Shown: positions 23,525 through 34,197 of the stretch, piece by piece
Numbering within the stretch: the first letter of the stretch is position 1
Layout of the letters: each line of letters begins with the position of its first letter
Origin: Uranotaenia lowii
Lineage: Eukaryota; Arthropoda; Insecta; Diptera; Culicidae
DNA: 64,000 bases
Reading direction: 5' to 3'
NCBI RefSeq assembly: GCF_029784155.1
Contig: NC_073692.1
Coordinates: forward strand, 374,112,813-374,176,812
Notes under the pieces: generated by a model
Databases searched by the model: none
The model's input: only the letters and a program-made list of their open reading frames with translations
What the model was told of the DNA's origin: nothing
Program-made: the position numbers and the translations under genes

Positions 23525-25295
23525 CTTTCTTTCCTTTGGGACCGTACAGAGTGACTGGAAGAATTCGATACAGGATTGAACTACTCACTTGCCGATGGAT
23601 AGAAACTGTTGCAACTGTTGTCTCAGGAGCCTTTGGTTCGAAATGCAGCAGTCGATGATGCTTCTTCTGGCAATTGTTGGTTCCGCATACTTCTCCTTTG
23701 CATGGCCAACGACGGTGCGGCGTAAGACAACGACGACATACTTTGCGTTCTTTCACTAACGACCAACGATCATCTAATGACATGTTTAAAAATCTAGAAC
23801 ACTTTTCCATCGAGCTACACTTTCCCTTGCAAGCTATGCACGATTTGAATTCTGCTCCCGTATCTGGAGGATGGTTTATATTAGGAACTTCAGTTAAATC
23901 ACCAGATATATTCACGGCTGTGTGGGTGTTCACGAACGCTTTGTTCTTGGACTTGACCCGATCATCCCGACGTAACGTAATCTTACTCGTGGCAGCTGTA
24001 ACCATTTCCATATACTGACCGAACGATTGAAGGTCCACTGTGGGTAGCTGATGTTGGTAAAGTGCCCAATTAAACTGAACGACAGGCGGTAACTTATCCA
24101 CCAGCTCCTGTAGAAGATTTGTATTCCCCATATGACTTTCCATGCCGACCGCTCTCAAATGACTGCACATGTTCTGCACTGCGAGGCCAAAACTTACTAG
24201 TGTGTCCAACCGATCTTCTTTCGGGGCTGGAGTGGAACGAATTTTACTTATCATATGATGTACGATTTGTGTAGGACGACCATAAAGCGTTAATTGCAAA
24301 GTGGAAATAACTTTCGAAACGGTGGATGGATGCAAAAGAAAGCTATGAACCTCTTCTTTTGCTTTCCCCTTCAAACATCGCTGAAGACGTAAAAGATTTT
24401 CGGAATCGGAAAACCCACACGCATTCGAAGACTGCTCGTAGCTGGTGATAAACAGTGGCCAATCAAGAGGATTCCCATCGAATATTGGCAAGTCCTTAGC
24501 GAACACATGACGAGCTACCATTTGCGTGGGAGTTGGACCGTACTGAAACTGCGTATTATTCTCTACAGGGTGTTGAAAATCGTTCGGGTGTGTTTGAATG
24601 TATGTTGGTTGAATTGGTGGTGTGTAATTTGGAAAAATATTTAGTGGAGAGGGTGCCTGAGGTTCAAAGAACATTTGTGAACGCGCCCCAACTGGAGAGC
24701 TTATGGGTGCGGTAAACACATTTGAAAACTCTGGGTTCATATTTGCATTTTGGTTCGGAATCGTGGTACTTACCGGTGACGTAGCAGATGGAGGAGGAGG
24801 AATGTTACCTGTTCGGGGACTAATATTGAAAACACTATCCCCTAAGCTTGGTTGTCGTCCATGAGCTACATCTAACTCATCGCGTAACTGCTTTTCCACC
24901 CGTCGAAGTTGGTTCAGCTCGTCGTCACGTTTCTCCAAATCTAGCAAGCGCTGTCTATAGATTCCTTCGTGATGTTCCCGAAATTCTTGCAGTTGCTGCC
25001 GAAGATCTGCTTCCACCTTCCTCATTCTGTCTGCTTCTGCTTGCCGCTGTATATCCAAATGTTTAAGCTTTTCCGTCAACTCTATTTCTCGTTTCCTACG
25101 AATGTCGCTTTCCTTTTCGTGCATCTGCTGCAGCTCACGAACCTTGCGTACTCCAATCGTTTCGCGTTGCCACTGTTCGAAGGATGGTTTAACGGTTTTG
25201 GGTATAGTTCCTGTTGGTTTCCGGTAGCTTAGCTGATCCTCGAGCATGTTAACGAATGGTTGGATGTCGACTTTTGGAATGTGATTCAGGGACAT
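23397..25295 (-). pseudogene. BEL/Pao Gag, main part
   Basis: The segment begins with a long charged coiled-coil-like stretch (RKREIELTEKLKHLDIQRQA), a proline-rich linker, then the conserved BEL Gag block LPIFDGNPLDWPLFITSYEQ, LLRLQRCLKGKAKEEV and LVDKLPPVVQFNW. It ends with a cysteine/histidine knuckle region (CRRCLTPHRRWPCKGEVCGT, then NCQKKHHRLLH) and the start of protease. It is in the same frame as the PHD-containing segment upstream, from which a single TGA at 25359-25361 separates it. Confidence 0.88.
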
Positions 25296-25358
25296 GTCTG
25301 TCGATACCTCTGAGCCACCCTCGGGTAGGAAACCGATAGAAAGGCTGTCAATCGTTCT

Positions 25359-25958
25359 TCACCTGCCTTCTAAAGTCGATTCAACTATGGGAGTCGATGT
25401 CATTTTACCACACAGTTTCTCTATTGTTGCTGTTCCAGGTTCGTTGGTCCGAACATCGGGTTTAGGCGTTTGTCCAACAACACCTCGGCCGGATTTCTCG
25501 GTCGCAACCGCTTGCTCTCGAACCCAATCCGCAGTTCTGGAACGCGACTGCCCACTGTGGTAACTACGTTCACTTTTACCGTCCTCCACATCGTCTTGCT
25601 GTTTGAGTAACTCGTACCGTTTATCCAAGTAGGCACGATCCCGCTCCAATTTCGCATTTGCCGCGTCATTCTGCAGTTTTAGTTCCTCTTCCAGTTTCTC
25701 CAAATCCCTAGCAATTTTCGCTCGGCGAGTGCTGCTGGAAGTGGATTGCCCAGTAGCAGAGCTCGGTGGTGGTACTGGTATTCGCGGAACACAGCGAGCA
25801 CAACGGTAAACGATATCTTTCGCTGTTTCTGTGGTAACACCTGCGCACGCAAAATGGTCCCATCTTTCGCACGATACACACTGCACCATAAATCGTTCCG
25901 CGCCATTCGGTCGTTTACAAAACCGGCAATCGTTCTTGTTAGCCCGGTCAACATCCAC
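25359..25958 (-). pseudogene. BEL/Pao Gag N-terminal segment with PHD-type finger
   Basis: About 199 residues with a C4HC3-type pattern: CRFCKRPNGAERFMVQCVSC, then WDHFACAGV and YRCARCVPR. PHD-like fingers at the start of Gag are seen in several insect BEL/Pao elements. A coiled-coil region follows (DLEKLEEELKLQNDAANAK). The terminal TGA lies between EGR and RTIDSLS, and the same frame continues as Gag. Confidence 0.8.
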
Positions 25959-26110
25959 AAAACTCGGAACAAACGTATCACCCCCTGGGAATCTTTGTTG
26001 ACGTTTTCCTCAACCAGGTTATGTCCATCTTGTTCTCGAGAAGCGCGTGTCTGTGAACGGGTCTGGGGCCTATTCATCACGATCACGTTCGTAATGTTAA
26101 TATTTTTGAG

Positions 26111-26534
26111 TGTTGTTACGCGAACTTTCGGAGTTATTTGAAGCAATCGTCCGTTTTATTTTATGGATGTGATAGCTCAAAACTGTAATTATTTTTCATT
26201 TTGATTAGTATTAAATTAGGTTAACAAATTTGAATGACTTACATATTAAATCTCCTAGTCACTATTTTCGTAACAACTGTTTTAATTTTGATTGTGAGTT
26301 TAGCCGAATATACTAGAATAATAAATTTAAGATGCTGATTTAAAGAATTTAGTAAAATTTTGATGATTTGATACCTCTTTCGATAAACGTGCTATATGGT
26401 TCACAATCGATTTCAGAATGACATTTTTATTTCCTGTTCTACAAAGCAGTGGAGCCTATTCTGACAAGTATCTAGATCACTGTCATTATGGTTTCTATAT
26501 ACTATAAACAGTATTGCTAAAATAGCACGCAACA
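26111..26534 (-). repeat. 5' LTR of the BEL/Pao element
   Basis: Right-hand 424-bp LTR, TGTTGTTACG...CACGCAACA, bordered by AATAT on its outer side. Confidence 0.92.
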
Positions 26535-26663
26535 AATATTATTTCAGATTCTTGTTTTCAAGCGTTTTTAAATCGATACTCAAGCGGGCTTTCGAACGCT
26601 GTAAAATAATGCAACAAGGAAAAGGAACCGAACAGCAGCAGAAGCAGCAAACCTAACAACTAA

Positions 26664-26701
26664 CAGCAGCAGGCTGATCGGCAGCAGCCTGCTGCTGTTA
26701 G
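26664..26701. repeat. CAG-rich hairpin
   Basis: TAACAGCAGCAGGCTG and its complement CAGCCTGCTGCTGTTA face each other around a short loop. It lies in the interior of the inverted-repeat element. Confidence 0.7.
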
Positions 26702-26707
26702 TCACCC

Positions 26708-27152
26708 AATCACCCGATTCACACTTTTATTACGCATTAACTAATAAATTTACCGCTACACTCGATAACTCACTGAGTTAACATTCACTATGCCGAGAAA
26801 ATTGAAAATTTATCGGTAATTGCCTCAGAAACATTTGGGCGTAAGTGCAAGTTGAACGAATCAAAGGACGAATGAGACAAATTTCCCCTCCAGCTGATCG
26901 GCAACAGAAAACTGATCAGCAGCAGCGAGCTGGTTTGACCGATGGCGCACCTGATTCACACATTTCATTATGCATTTACTCATCAATTTACCGCTACACT
27001 GGATATTTCACTTATTAAACAGCCACTACGCCGAGAAAATCGAAAATTTTCCATAGTATTTGCATCTGAAACATTTGGGCGTAAGTGCAAGTTGAACGAA
27101 TCAAAGGACGGAAGAAAAGAAACGAATGAAACAAATTTCCCCTCCAAACGAC
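26708..27152 (+). repeat. Diverged tandem duplication, unit ~240 bp
   Basis: The block GATTCACAC...TTTACCGCTACACT...GCCGAGAAAA...CATTTGGGCGTAAGTGCAAG...AATTTCCCCTCC occurs twice in direct orientation, at about 26718-26893 and 26952-27149. GCGTAAGTGCAAGTTGAACG is identical in both. Both are preceded by CTGATCGGCA. No ORF is maintained across it. Confidence 0.75.
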
Positions 27153-27879
27153 GAATGTGTTCAGACGTATGAACGATTTATGTTTGAATATGTCGTATGT
27201 TCCTATATGATTAAAAAATAGCTCTAAAAATTGCAAAAAATTAAATTCACAATGTGCAATATCTGACACAATTAGTTTCCATGAATATTGCGTATTTTTA
27301 GAAGGATTATCGGCGAAGGAATAAAAATAGGATTTGAAAAACACTCTTCAAATTTCAGAAGCGTTTTTCTCGGTTCGGTGTTTCTGTTTCATTCGACGTA
27401 ATGAAAGCTCACGCGAGAATTATTGTTTTCATTCAGAAATTATATTTTTTCGTAACATATTTCAGCACTGCATGGTTCCGGATGAGTGCGACGATAAAAA
27501 GACGATTGTTAAAACCCGAATCACGATGGATTGGTGGTGAATACACATACAAAATGAATTTTATATTTCAATTTTCAGTGATCTGAATAAATGAAATGAA
27601 ACATAATATTTTGTGTAATTTATTTCCCATAAGCAGTTACTGAAATTGCATATGCAAGCCTTTTGGAATAAGGGGTAATTTTCATCCGCCACAAGCGTTT
27701 TGAAATAAGGGGTAATTTTGATCCGCTACAAGCGTTATCAGGCTGAGTATCCCTTAAAGGGTAAAGGGACTTTATCCGGAAAAAGGAGTTCTCCCAGTCT
27801 TATTAAATAACGGGTCAAAAGTATTCGTTAAGGGGTAGCCAAAAGTTAGCGTGTCGTCTACTCTTTTTTTAAACCGGTT

Positions 27880-28103
27880 TAAAAACAAGGGAAGTCGTGA
27901 TGATTCTTCCACACACTGAACCCAAATCCACTCTTAAAATACACATGATTTTTCACTTAAAAACAAGGATCCAGTGATTTTCTTCCATTCAAGTGCGACA
28001 TATACATTTCACTTGGCAGTCACTTAAATTTCAAGTGAATTTATCCCCATTCACTTCAGTCGTCACTTGAATTTGAAGTGAGAAAAAATATTCACTTCCC
28101 CAT
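27880..28103. repeat. CACTT-rich repeat, left flank of the gypsy insertion
   Basis: Contains many CACTTAA / CACTTGA motifs and their complements (AAGTGAA). A matching CACTT-rich block in opposite orientation occurs at 42500-42680, sharing TTTTCACTTAAAAA next to its end. The two may be the arms of one element that has swallowed 28.1-42.5 kb, or two independent copies. The gypsy element inserted here at CCAT. Confidence 0.5.
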
Positions 28104-29239
28104 TGTAACAAACGGCTCGCTAGCTGACAACTAGGCAGAAACCCCCCGAACAACACCTCAGGGTCGGCTAAAGCTAACGCGAACAATGCCCAAGAAAACA
28201 CTTTAACTTCACCCGTCGTAATTTCCCACTTTATTGCACTACGAACACACTGGTAAGTTTTGTGTCCCACTACCCACAATTTGCGGTTCTCAACCTTATC
28301 GTAACTCCTACCTTAAAACGGTGCCGTGGTACGGGGAGGTAAGGCTGCGGAATATCCACTCTCCCTCTCGTCTTCGGAACGATATCTCGGTGTGGACGAA
28401 CTAGCTGCTGGCTACCACGATATAACGGTCCTCAGGTGGCGGCTTGACGAGCAGAATTTCCAGCGTCGCCTCAGTGCCGTAGGTAGACCGCGTGGGATGG
28501 GTGCCTAGTGGATCCGCTGGATCCGGCCTCGGAGCTGGGTCCACAGTTGACCTTGGGATTTATGCGTTCCAGATGTAGGCCTAACGGGTTGGTAAGCTTC
28601 ATAAAGTTTGAAGCATAAACTTCGGGGTCCTGGGAACATGATGGGGAATTTAATGGTGTTAATTAGGGTGACTGTCTACGCTGGCTACGGGTTCGGTTTT
28701 TGTGGTTACCTGGATGTCTCGGTTTTGACAGACTCACGGACACGGACTCACGGAGTCTAAACTACGGTTCTGGACTTTGCTTCCAGACCATTTATTTTTA
28801 GTGTCTTCACCAAAAGTCGATGTGTTGGCTTTAGCAATGGCGAACCAGAATGAGCTGTCTCAATGCGGATATTGACCTCTCAGCCGCATATGGTAGCCCA
28901 TGACGTCATCCCTATTTCGCCCCATCATGTTCCACAATACGCCATCTTGCAGGCCCTGATGGTAGCAGCCATCTGTTGGTGAAGTTCCGAACTTCTCTCG
29001 TCGTTAGGGTGTGGGTTGGCGTAGTGCTTGAGGTACACCATCTTTGAGGTCCTACTGGTAGCAGCCCTCTGTTGGTGAAGTTCCGAACTTCTCTGGTAGA
29101 TGGTTGAGTTGGGTGTGGGTTGTCATAGTGGTTGAAGCAGGAGGATCACTAAAGGCAAACCAAAGCACTTTCTTGGAGCTCTAAATTACTACACGCACAA
29201 GATTTCGACAGAATTGACAGATCCCTTACCGTTGGTACA
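28104..29239 (-). repeat. 3' LTR of the gypsy element
   Basis: 1,136 bp. Short ORFs within it are repeated in the other LTR and have no protein signature. Confidence 0.92.
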
Positions 29240-29252
29240 CTCTCCCCCCGCT
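29240..29252 (-). promoter_or_regulatory. Polypurine tract of the gypsy element
   Basis: On the minus strand AGCGGGGGGAGAG lies directly before the 3' LTR, as the primer for plus-strand DNA synthesis. Confidence 0.7.
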
Positions 29253-30954
29253 CGGGTTAAAAAAAAATGTTAGCAAGCTACACATTTTTTTTAAAGACAT
29301 TTCTTACGGTACCCGACACATGACTGCTGAACCAGAAAATCCTAAAGAGCATTGTTAACACTGTTAAACGCTTTGTGAAACGACCAACTTCGTTCCACCC
29401 CTCCGGGCTCTAAGAGAAACCAGATATCTGTTGAAAATGATGAGCAATTCATTAAAGTGTACTTTGGGTCGGGGTCATAAGGCATCATAGTTGTCATTGC
29501 AACTCCGCGCAGTTTCAAGGTAAACCTCCTACTGACCATCAACGTCTTCGACTCCGGTCTCCAGCGATCCCAAAACTTTAAGTTACTGACCAACGTTTTG
29601 AAAGGAAAATTCCAAGTAATGACAATTGCAAAATTAAAACTATAAATTAAAAATCAACACAAAGCAAATAATAAACAAATTAAAAATAGAAAAACTTACA
29701 CTAATATTACAAATTAAATAATCCGGATTTGTTGATTTATTCAATAATTATTGATTATATTTGCGATTTTCAAAATATTTTTTTTTTTGAGTGTACATCT
29801 TTTCTATAGTCGGAACTGATCTAGATAAGTTAACAAAACCAAACCTTATTTGAGTTTCTTTTGGTGGGAGTGTAATAAAAATCGAACTGTCAACCAAAAA
29901 AAAAAATAAAAATACAAAACCTAAAAGAACAACTACAAGGAAGTGATTTTTTTTTTTGCAGAAAAGCGTGGTAAGTCCTTACTCAATTTATTTTTTTGAT
30001 TGTTTCCCCTATTATTCTTATTTTAGGACTATTTGTTTTATCGTGTCTGCGACGATCGTCGAATATTGGATGGGCCCTGATCTTTATCGTGTGGTTGCCC
30101 TACAAATAGGAACCATAGGGGAGGATCTAAAAACAAATTGGGCCGGGTCTTACAGCCTAAAAAAGGTAAGTTATTGTTGAAAATGGGACCTTTGATGCAT
30201 TTGAGCTCTTGTGATGTGTGATGATACCGTTGTTGATCTTCGGAACATCAATCGGATTCACCGTTACTCCTCATAAAACTCCTCCGTCGATGAAATGCTA
30301 TACAAGATGCAACACAATTTCTATCATCTTGTATGCAAGTTCACTGTCTGTTATTTTTCTGTAAGAATAGGGTGGATCCAAAAAACAAATAAATATATAT
30401 ATTTTTTTAAATTCTAATCGTAATTTTTTTTTTTTTTTTTTAATTCTATTTCACCTGCAGGTTTTCATTGCGATTGACTCTACAACTAGGAATTACGAAA
30501 TGTACCTTCAAGCAATGACAGGAAGACAATTTTTTTTGGCCATTACCGCACTGGATTTCATCATGCCCGATTACTGCAGGGGTTCACGTAAGTTTTCTTT
30601 TAATATTAGAGTTTCTTCAAAAATTTTTTTTTTTCACCAAATTCATTTTATGGCCCGAACAAAACACAAATAAATGGACATTTTTGTTCCAAACTGAACA
30701 CAACTACAAACCACTAGGGTTTCAGCATCATTTACACGTCGAAACAAATATTTTTTTTTCACGGTTTCCACGGTCAGCACGCATATTTAAACTCTATTTC
30801 AATACTTTTTCTTCAATCGTGCAACTTATCACTTTTAAATTGATTAAACGTAAGAAAGTTTCTTTAACTGGGAACTCATATTTTCTTGAACTTAAAATAC
30901 TTGATGCACAAAAAAAAATTTTTTTTTTTCCACGACAAATTTTGAACCATCACA
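29253..30954. other. Gypsy region between pol and the 3' LTR
   Basis: About 1.7 kb with long A/T runs. The minus strand has one open frame of about 90 codons (29342-29620, ending SFHKAFNSVNNAL), which is where an env or accessory ORF would sit, but it has no signal peptide, membrane segment or recognised motif. The plus strand has two exon-like blocks, listed separately. Confidence 0.5.
30027..30587 (+). CDS. Possible antisense spliced ORF within the gypsy element
   Basis: Two blocks on the strand opposite to gag-pol look like exons. Block B is 30027-30165, preceded by a pyrimidine tract and TTTTAG and followed by GTAAGT. Block C is 30461-30587, preceded by CACCTGCAG and followed by GTAAGT. 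One frame is open through both (ICFIVSATIVEYWMGPDLYR ... KTNWAGSYSLKK joined in phase to VFIAIDSTTRNYEMYLQAMT ... MPDYCRGS). A 9-base micro-exon at 29962-29970 is also framed by AG and GTAAGT. No start or stop exon was found and I do not recognise the protein. It could be captured host sequence, an antisense accessory gene, or chance. Confidence 0.3.
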
Positions 30955-33900
30955 TTATGCACGAAGGTCGGCGGCTGAAAAAACCCCTAGGGCTCGTCCG
31001 TTTAAATCCGACACTTCGTAGGAACTTGTTCCTTTTTTTGACATCACTATGCATGGTGTATAAACAGGACCAAGCTTTGCGTTAAAGTTGTTTCCAGCTG
31101 AAGATTGTTTGAATGCTCGTTTAAAAATTCGTTGTCCGACATAAAATGTCGGTGAGTATGGCTTGTGTCTCAGGTCGTATTTCTTTTTAGTGGATTCATG
31201 GCACTTCCTAAGGTTTTCTGTCACTATCTCATACACTTTTGTATTGACGCATTTAAACTTTTCCATGCGTTCTTCTTCAGATCTTTCATCATTTGGTTCC
31301 AATTCATGCTCTAATCCTCGCGTTACAATTTCACTGCCAAACAGGATCTTATGAGGCGTAAACTTTGTAGAAGCGTGAATAGTGTTGTTGAGCACATATT
31401 CTATCTCAGAGATTCGACTGTCCCACAGCCTTTGGTCCTGACGAACGTAAGATCTGATCATGGCGTTGATCGTTCGATTGACGCGTTCGACCGGATTTGC
31501 CTGGCTTCGATGACGGGAATTGGCCCAATGTTGCACCTCATATTTGTGTAGTAGGGCTTGAAACTCCTTCGATAAGAACGTTGACGCGTTGTCGGAAATC
31601 AAAATTTGCGGGACCGACAGCTTCCGAAACCACTGGTCCTCCAAAATGGTGCATAGACTACTAGACGAGATCTTCTTCACAGGAACAAGCAGGCTGTACT
31701 TAGAAAATACGTCGAGTACGACTAGCAAGTGAGCATTACCTTGCTTGCTCCTGGGCAGAGACTGTATGTAGTCTATGCACACAATTTGGAAAGGCCTGTT
31801 TGAAATCCGCTGCTTTCCCATTTCTGGGACGGTTGAATGGGTAACGTGTTTATTTTCTTTGCAAGACTCACACCGTGCAATCTGTTTTTTTAGGTCGCTT
31901 GCCATTCGCGGCCAATAATATCGCCGCTTCAACGATTCAATGCACTTTTCATATCCAATATGAAGTTTTTGTGCATGCTCCTGTTCCATCACAACAAGAC
32001 GTTGGGATTTCGGAACACACTCTTTCCACTCGAAGGAGTAATCGAGTACGTCCGATTTAGAAGATACTAATTTATACAGTTTTTGATTTGTAATTCTGAA
32101 GTCGAGGTATTTTTCAGGATCATTTTGTACAGCTTCAAACAGATTTAGGTACCACCGATCATCTGATTGTGGCTCCAGAGACTCAATGGAGCGAGAAAGA
32201 GCATCCGGGACTATGTTGTCCTTTCCCTTACGATGCCTAACTTCCATATCATATTGCTGGAGTGTAATACTCCAGCGACTGAGACGGGAAGAGGATTTCC
32301 ATTTAGCACGCATTATAAATGAGAGAGCTGAGGAATCGGTTATGAGCGTAAAACGGGTGCCTTCGATGTAGCACCGAAATTTTTCTATGCAGCGAAGGGC
32401 TGCAAGGCCTTGTTTTTCTGCGGCGTGGTAATTCAACTCAGCTCCCCGCAACTTTTCCGAATGGAAAGCTATTACCCTCTCCACCCCTGCTTGTACCTGC
32501 GTGAGCACACCAGCGATTGCAGTGTCGCTCGCATCTGTTTGGACGCAGAACGCTCTGTTGAAATCAGGGTTGGCCATCACAGGAGCCGTGATGAGCTTCT
32601 CCTTGATAGCCTGGAATGATCCTTCTGCTGCGTTATTCCACTGCACTCTCTTCGGCTTGTTTTTCAACAAGTCGGTGAGAGGTGCAGTGAGTTCGCTAAA
32701 GTTCGAGATGAATCTGCGGTAGTAGTTTGCCATACCGAGAAATCTACGCAAGGATCTGACCGAATTGGGTGCCTGATACCCCAGGATCGCTTGTATACGA
32801 TCGGGGTTAGGCCGAAGTCCGTCTCTAGACAATATGTAGCCCAAGTACGGAAGCTCATAGCAGCAGAAGTTTGATTTTTGGAGATTGATGTAAAGGTTTG
32901 CGTCCCGCAATCGTCTGGCAAGCTCACGCAGTTTTTCTAGATGTTCCTCGAAAGAATTGCTAACTACAACTATGTCATCCAGATACACGAAAATAAAGGG
33001 TTCTAAGGCTCCGTGACCCAAAACACGGTCCATTACCTTACTTAATGTTGCAGGGCTGTTGACTAAGCCAAATGCAAGGCGCTGAAATTGGAATAAACCT
33101 TTTCCAGGTACTGAAAACGCCGTAAATTTTCGTGAATCCGGATGCATAGGCACTTGTAGGAATGCCTGTGACAAATCAATCGTCGACAGGTACTTAAATT
33201 TGCCCAGATGGCTTAAAATGCGATTTTGGTGGGGGAGAGGGTAAGCATCGCGTTTGGTACGTTCATTAAGTTTCCTGGCGTCCAGGCAAAGTCGGACTCC
33301 ATCACTATCCCTTTTTTTAACCGGTACTATTGGCAAAGACCAATCTGAGTCGGAAGGTTCGATGATCCCCTCATCTAACATCTTGTCAACCGCCAAATGT
33401 ATTTTCCGCTGAATTTCCGGACTCCACGGGTACGGATTTTTTCTGACAGGTTCAGCGTGTGCGAATTCTTCTTTCAGCTCAATCCGGTGTTCTAACAGAC
33501 TAGTTTTGCCAAATTTACCTGGACCTGCTACTAAAAACATTTGCTTAACTTTCTCTAACTGACTTTTTTTTTCGTCACTAATTTCCTCTTCTTCTTCTTC
33601 TAGATCAATACCTACATCTTCGTCGACAGATTCTACAGATTCTTGGATGGTTGGTCGGATTCCGAACTTGCGCCAAAAGTCGTAACCGAGAATGCAACGC
33701 CTATTGAGATCAGGAGCTACGAGCACAGGCATCAACCTGGTGATTCCATTGAATGTGATCGGCAACTCGACGGACCCTAATACTTCTAAATGTTGACCTC
33801 CGGCCGTGGATAGATTGATGTTGGTAGGTATCAGTTTCAATTTTAAACACTTTATTAATTTTCTAGCTCCTATTCCTATCACTGTCCTAGCTGCTCCACT

Positions 33901-34197
33901 ATCAAGCAGTCCTACGACTGAAATTCCCATCAACTCGACTTTTGCAAACGGACGAGAGTCATTGTTGAGAGTAACGAGCATCGTTGCAATCTCGATATCC
34001 TCATTGATGTCACCGTCCATGCGAGCATAGCCAAGTTGATGAAGAATCTCTGTCGTAGAATCTGTCTGTAGTGTTTGAGGTCTGGTGGAGTTTTCTCTAG
34101 ACTTGCCCTGCCTCATTGGGCAGTCCCTTTCACGTTTTTTGAGAAACAGTACGGGCACTCTGTTGCCGGAAATCCTGGGAAACCACACGACATACAA
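30955..34197 (-). CDS. pol: Gypsy Pol polyprotein (protease-RT-RNase H-integrase)
   Basis: An uninterrupted 1,080-codon frame. In order: aspartic protease with LLDSGA near residue 97; RT with LCLDARKLNERT, TIDLSQAFLQV and catalytic YLDD near 405; RNase H with CVQTDASDTAIAG and ITDSSALSFIM; integrase with an HHCC finger (HAQKLHIGYEKC then CESC) and D-D-E residues in CIDYIQSL, LISDNASTF and NPVERVNRT. The C-terminus has GQRIFKRAFKQSS, which recalls a GPY/F-type module. It overlaps the end of gag by 85 bases in the -1 frame, so it is probably made as a Gag-Pol fusion by frameshifting at 34134-34140; the apparent start methionine is not needed. No lesions were seen, so it may be functional. Confidence 0.93.
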   Translation of the reverse strand: MYVVWFPRISGNRVPVLFLKKRERDCPMRQGKSRENSTRPQTLQTDSTTEILHQLGYARMDGDINEDIEIATMLVTLNNDSRPFAKVELMGISVVGLLDSGAARTVIGIGARKLIKCLKLKLIPTNINLSTAGGQHLEVLGSVELPITFNGITRLMPVLVAPDLNRRCILGYDFWRKFGIRPTIQESVESVDEDVGIDLEEEEEEISDEKKSQLEKVKQMFLVAGPGKFGKTSLLEHRIELKEEFAHAEPVRKNPYPWSPEIQRKIHLAVDKMLDEGIIEPSDSDWSLPIVPVKKRDSDGVRLCLDARKLNERTKRDAYPLPHQNRILSHLGKFKYLSTIDLSQAFLQVPMHPDSRKFTAFSVPGKGLFQFQRLAFGLVNSPATLSKVMDRVLGHGALEPFIFVYLDDIVVVSNSFEEHLEKLRELARRLRDANLYINLQKSNFCCYELPYLGYILSRDGLRPNPDRIQAILGYQAPNSVRSLRRFLGMANYYRRFISNFSELTAPLTDLLKNKPKRVQWNNAAEGSFQAIKEKLITAPVMANPDFNRAFCVQTDASDTAIAGVLTQVQAGVERVIAFHSEKLRGAELNYHAAEKQGLAALRCIEKFRCYIEGTRFTLITDSSALSFIMRAKWKSSSRLSRWSITLQQYDMEVRHRKGKDNIVPDALSRSIESLEPQSDDRWYLNLFEAVQNDPEKYLDFRITNQKLYKLVSSKSDVLDYSFEWKECVPKSQRLVVMEQEHAQKLHIGYEKCIESLKRRYYWPRMASDLKKQIARCESCKENKHVTHSTVPEMGKQRISNRPFQIVCIDYIQSLPRSKQGNAHLLVVLDVFSKYSLLVPVKKISSSSLCTILEDQWFRKLSVPQILISDNASTFLSKEFQALLHKYEVQHWANSRHRSQANPVERVNRTINAMIRSYVRQDQRLWDSRISEIEYVLNNTIHASTKFTPHKILFGSEIVTRGLEHELEPNDERSEEERMEKFKCVNTKVYEIVTENLRKCHESTKKKYDLRHKPYSPTFYVGQRIFKRAFKQSSAGNNFNAKLGPVYTPCIVMSKKGTSSYEVSDLNGRALGVFSAADLRA

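Larger units (their letters stand above)
19208..26534 (-). mobile_element. BEL/Pao LTR retrotransposon, 7,327 bp, TSD AATAT
   Basis: Two 424-bp LTRs (19208-19631, 26111-26534) start TGTTGTTACGCG and end CACGCAACA and appear identical. AATAT flanks both sides (19203-19207, 26535-26539). The polypurine tract on the minus strand is GAGGGGGAGGA beside the left LTR. Gag with a PHD-type finger, an LDDGS aspartic protease, BEL-type RT, RNase H and integrase follow in BEL/Pao order on the minus strand. The coding region is broken by one in-frame TGA and two frameshifts. No canonical tRNA PBS was recognised next to the right LTR. Confidence 0.93.
18365..27853. mobile_element. Long-inverted-repeat (foldback-like) element hosting two insertions
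   Basis: The left end reads CACGCTAACTGGCTACCCCT and the right end, reversed, reads CACGCTAACTTTTGGCTACC. Further inside, GACCCGTTATT, ATTACCCCTTATTTC, CTCGCGTGAGCTTTCATTAC (18891-18910) and their complements recur in mirrored order, the last at 27399-27418. So the arms are several hundred bases long, though imperfect. The left arm is interrupted by a Harbinger-like MITE (18387-18675) and the interior by a BEL/Pao element (19208-26534). Without them the element is about 1.9 kb. No transposase was seen. A target duplication was not identified. Confidence 0.65.

Noticed and set aside
24591..24715. CRISPR or other prokaryotic signals anywhere in the window
   Set aside because: No regularly spaced repeat array with unique spacers; the sequence is eukaryotic with spliced genes.
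28326..28508. 60-codon ORF seen twice (also 37042-37224)
   Set aside because: It is in the gypsy LTRs and is duplicated only because the LTR is.
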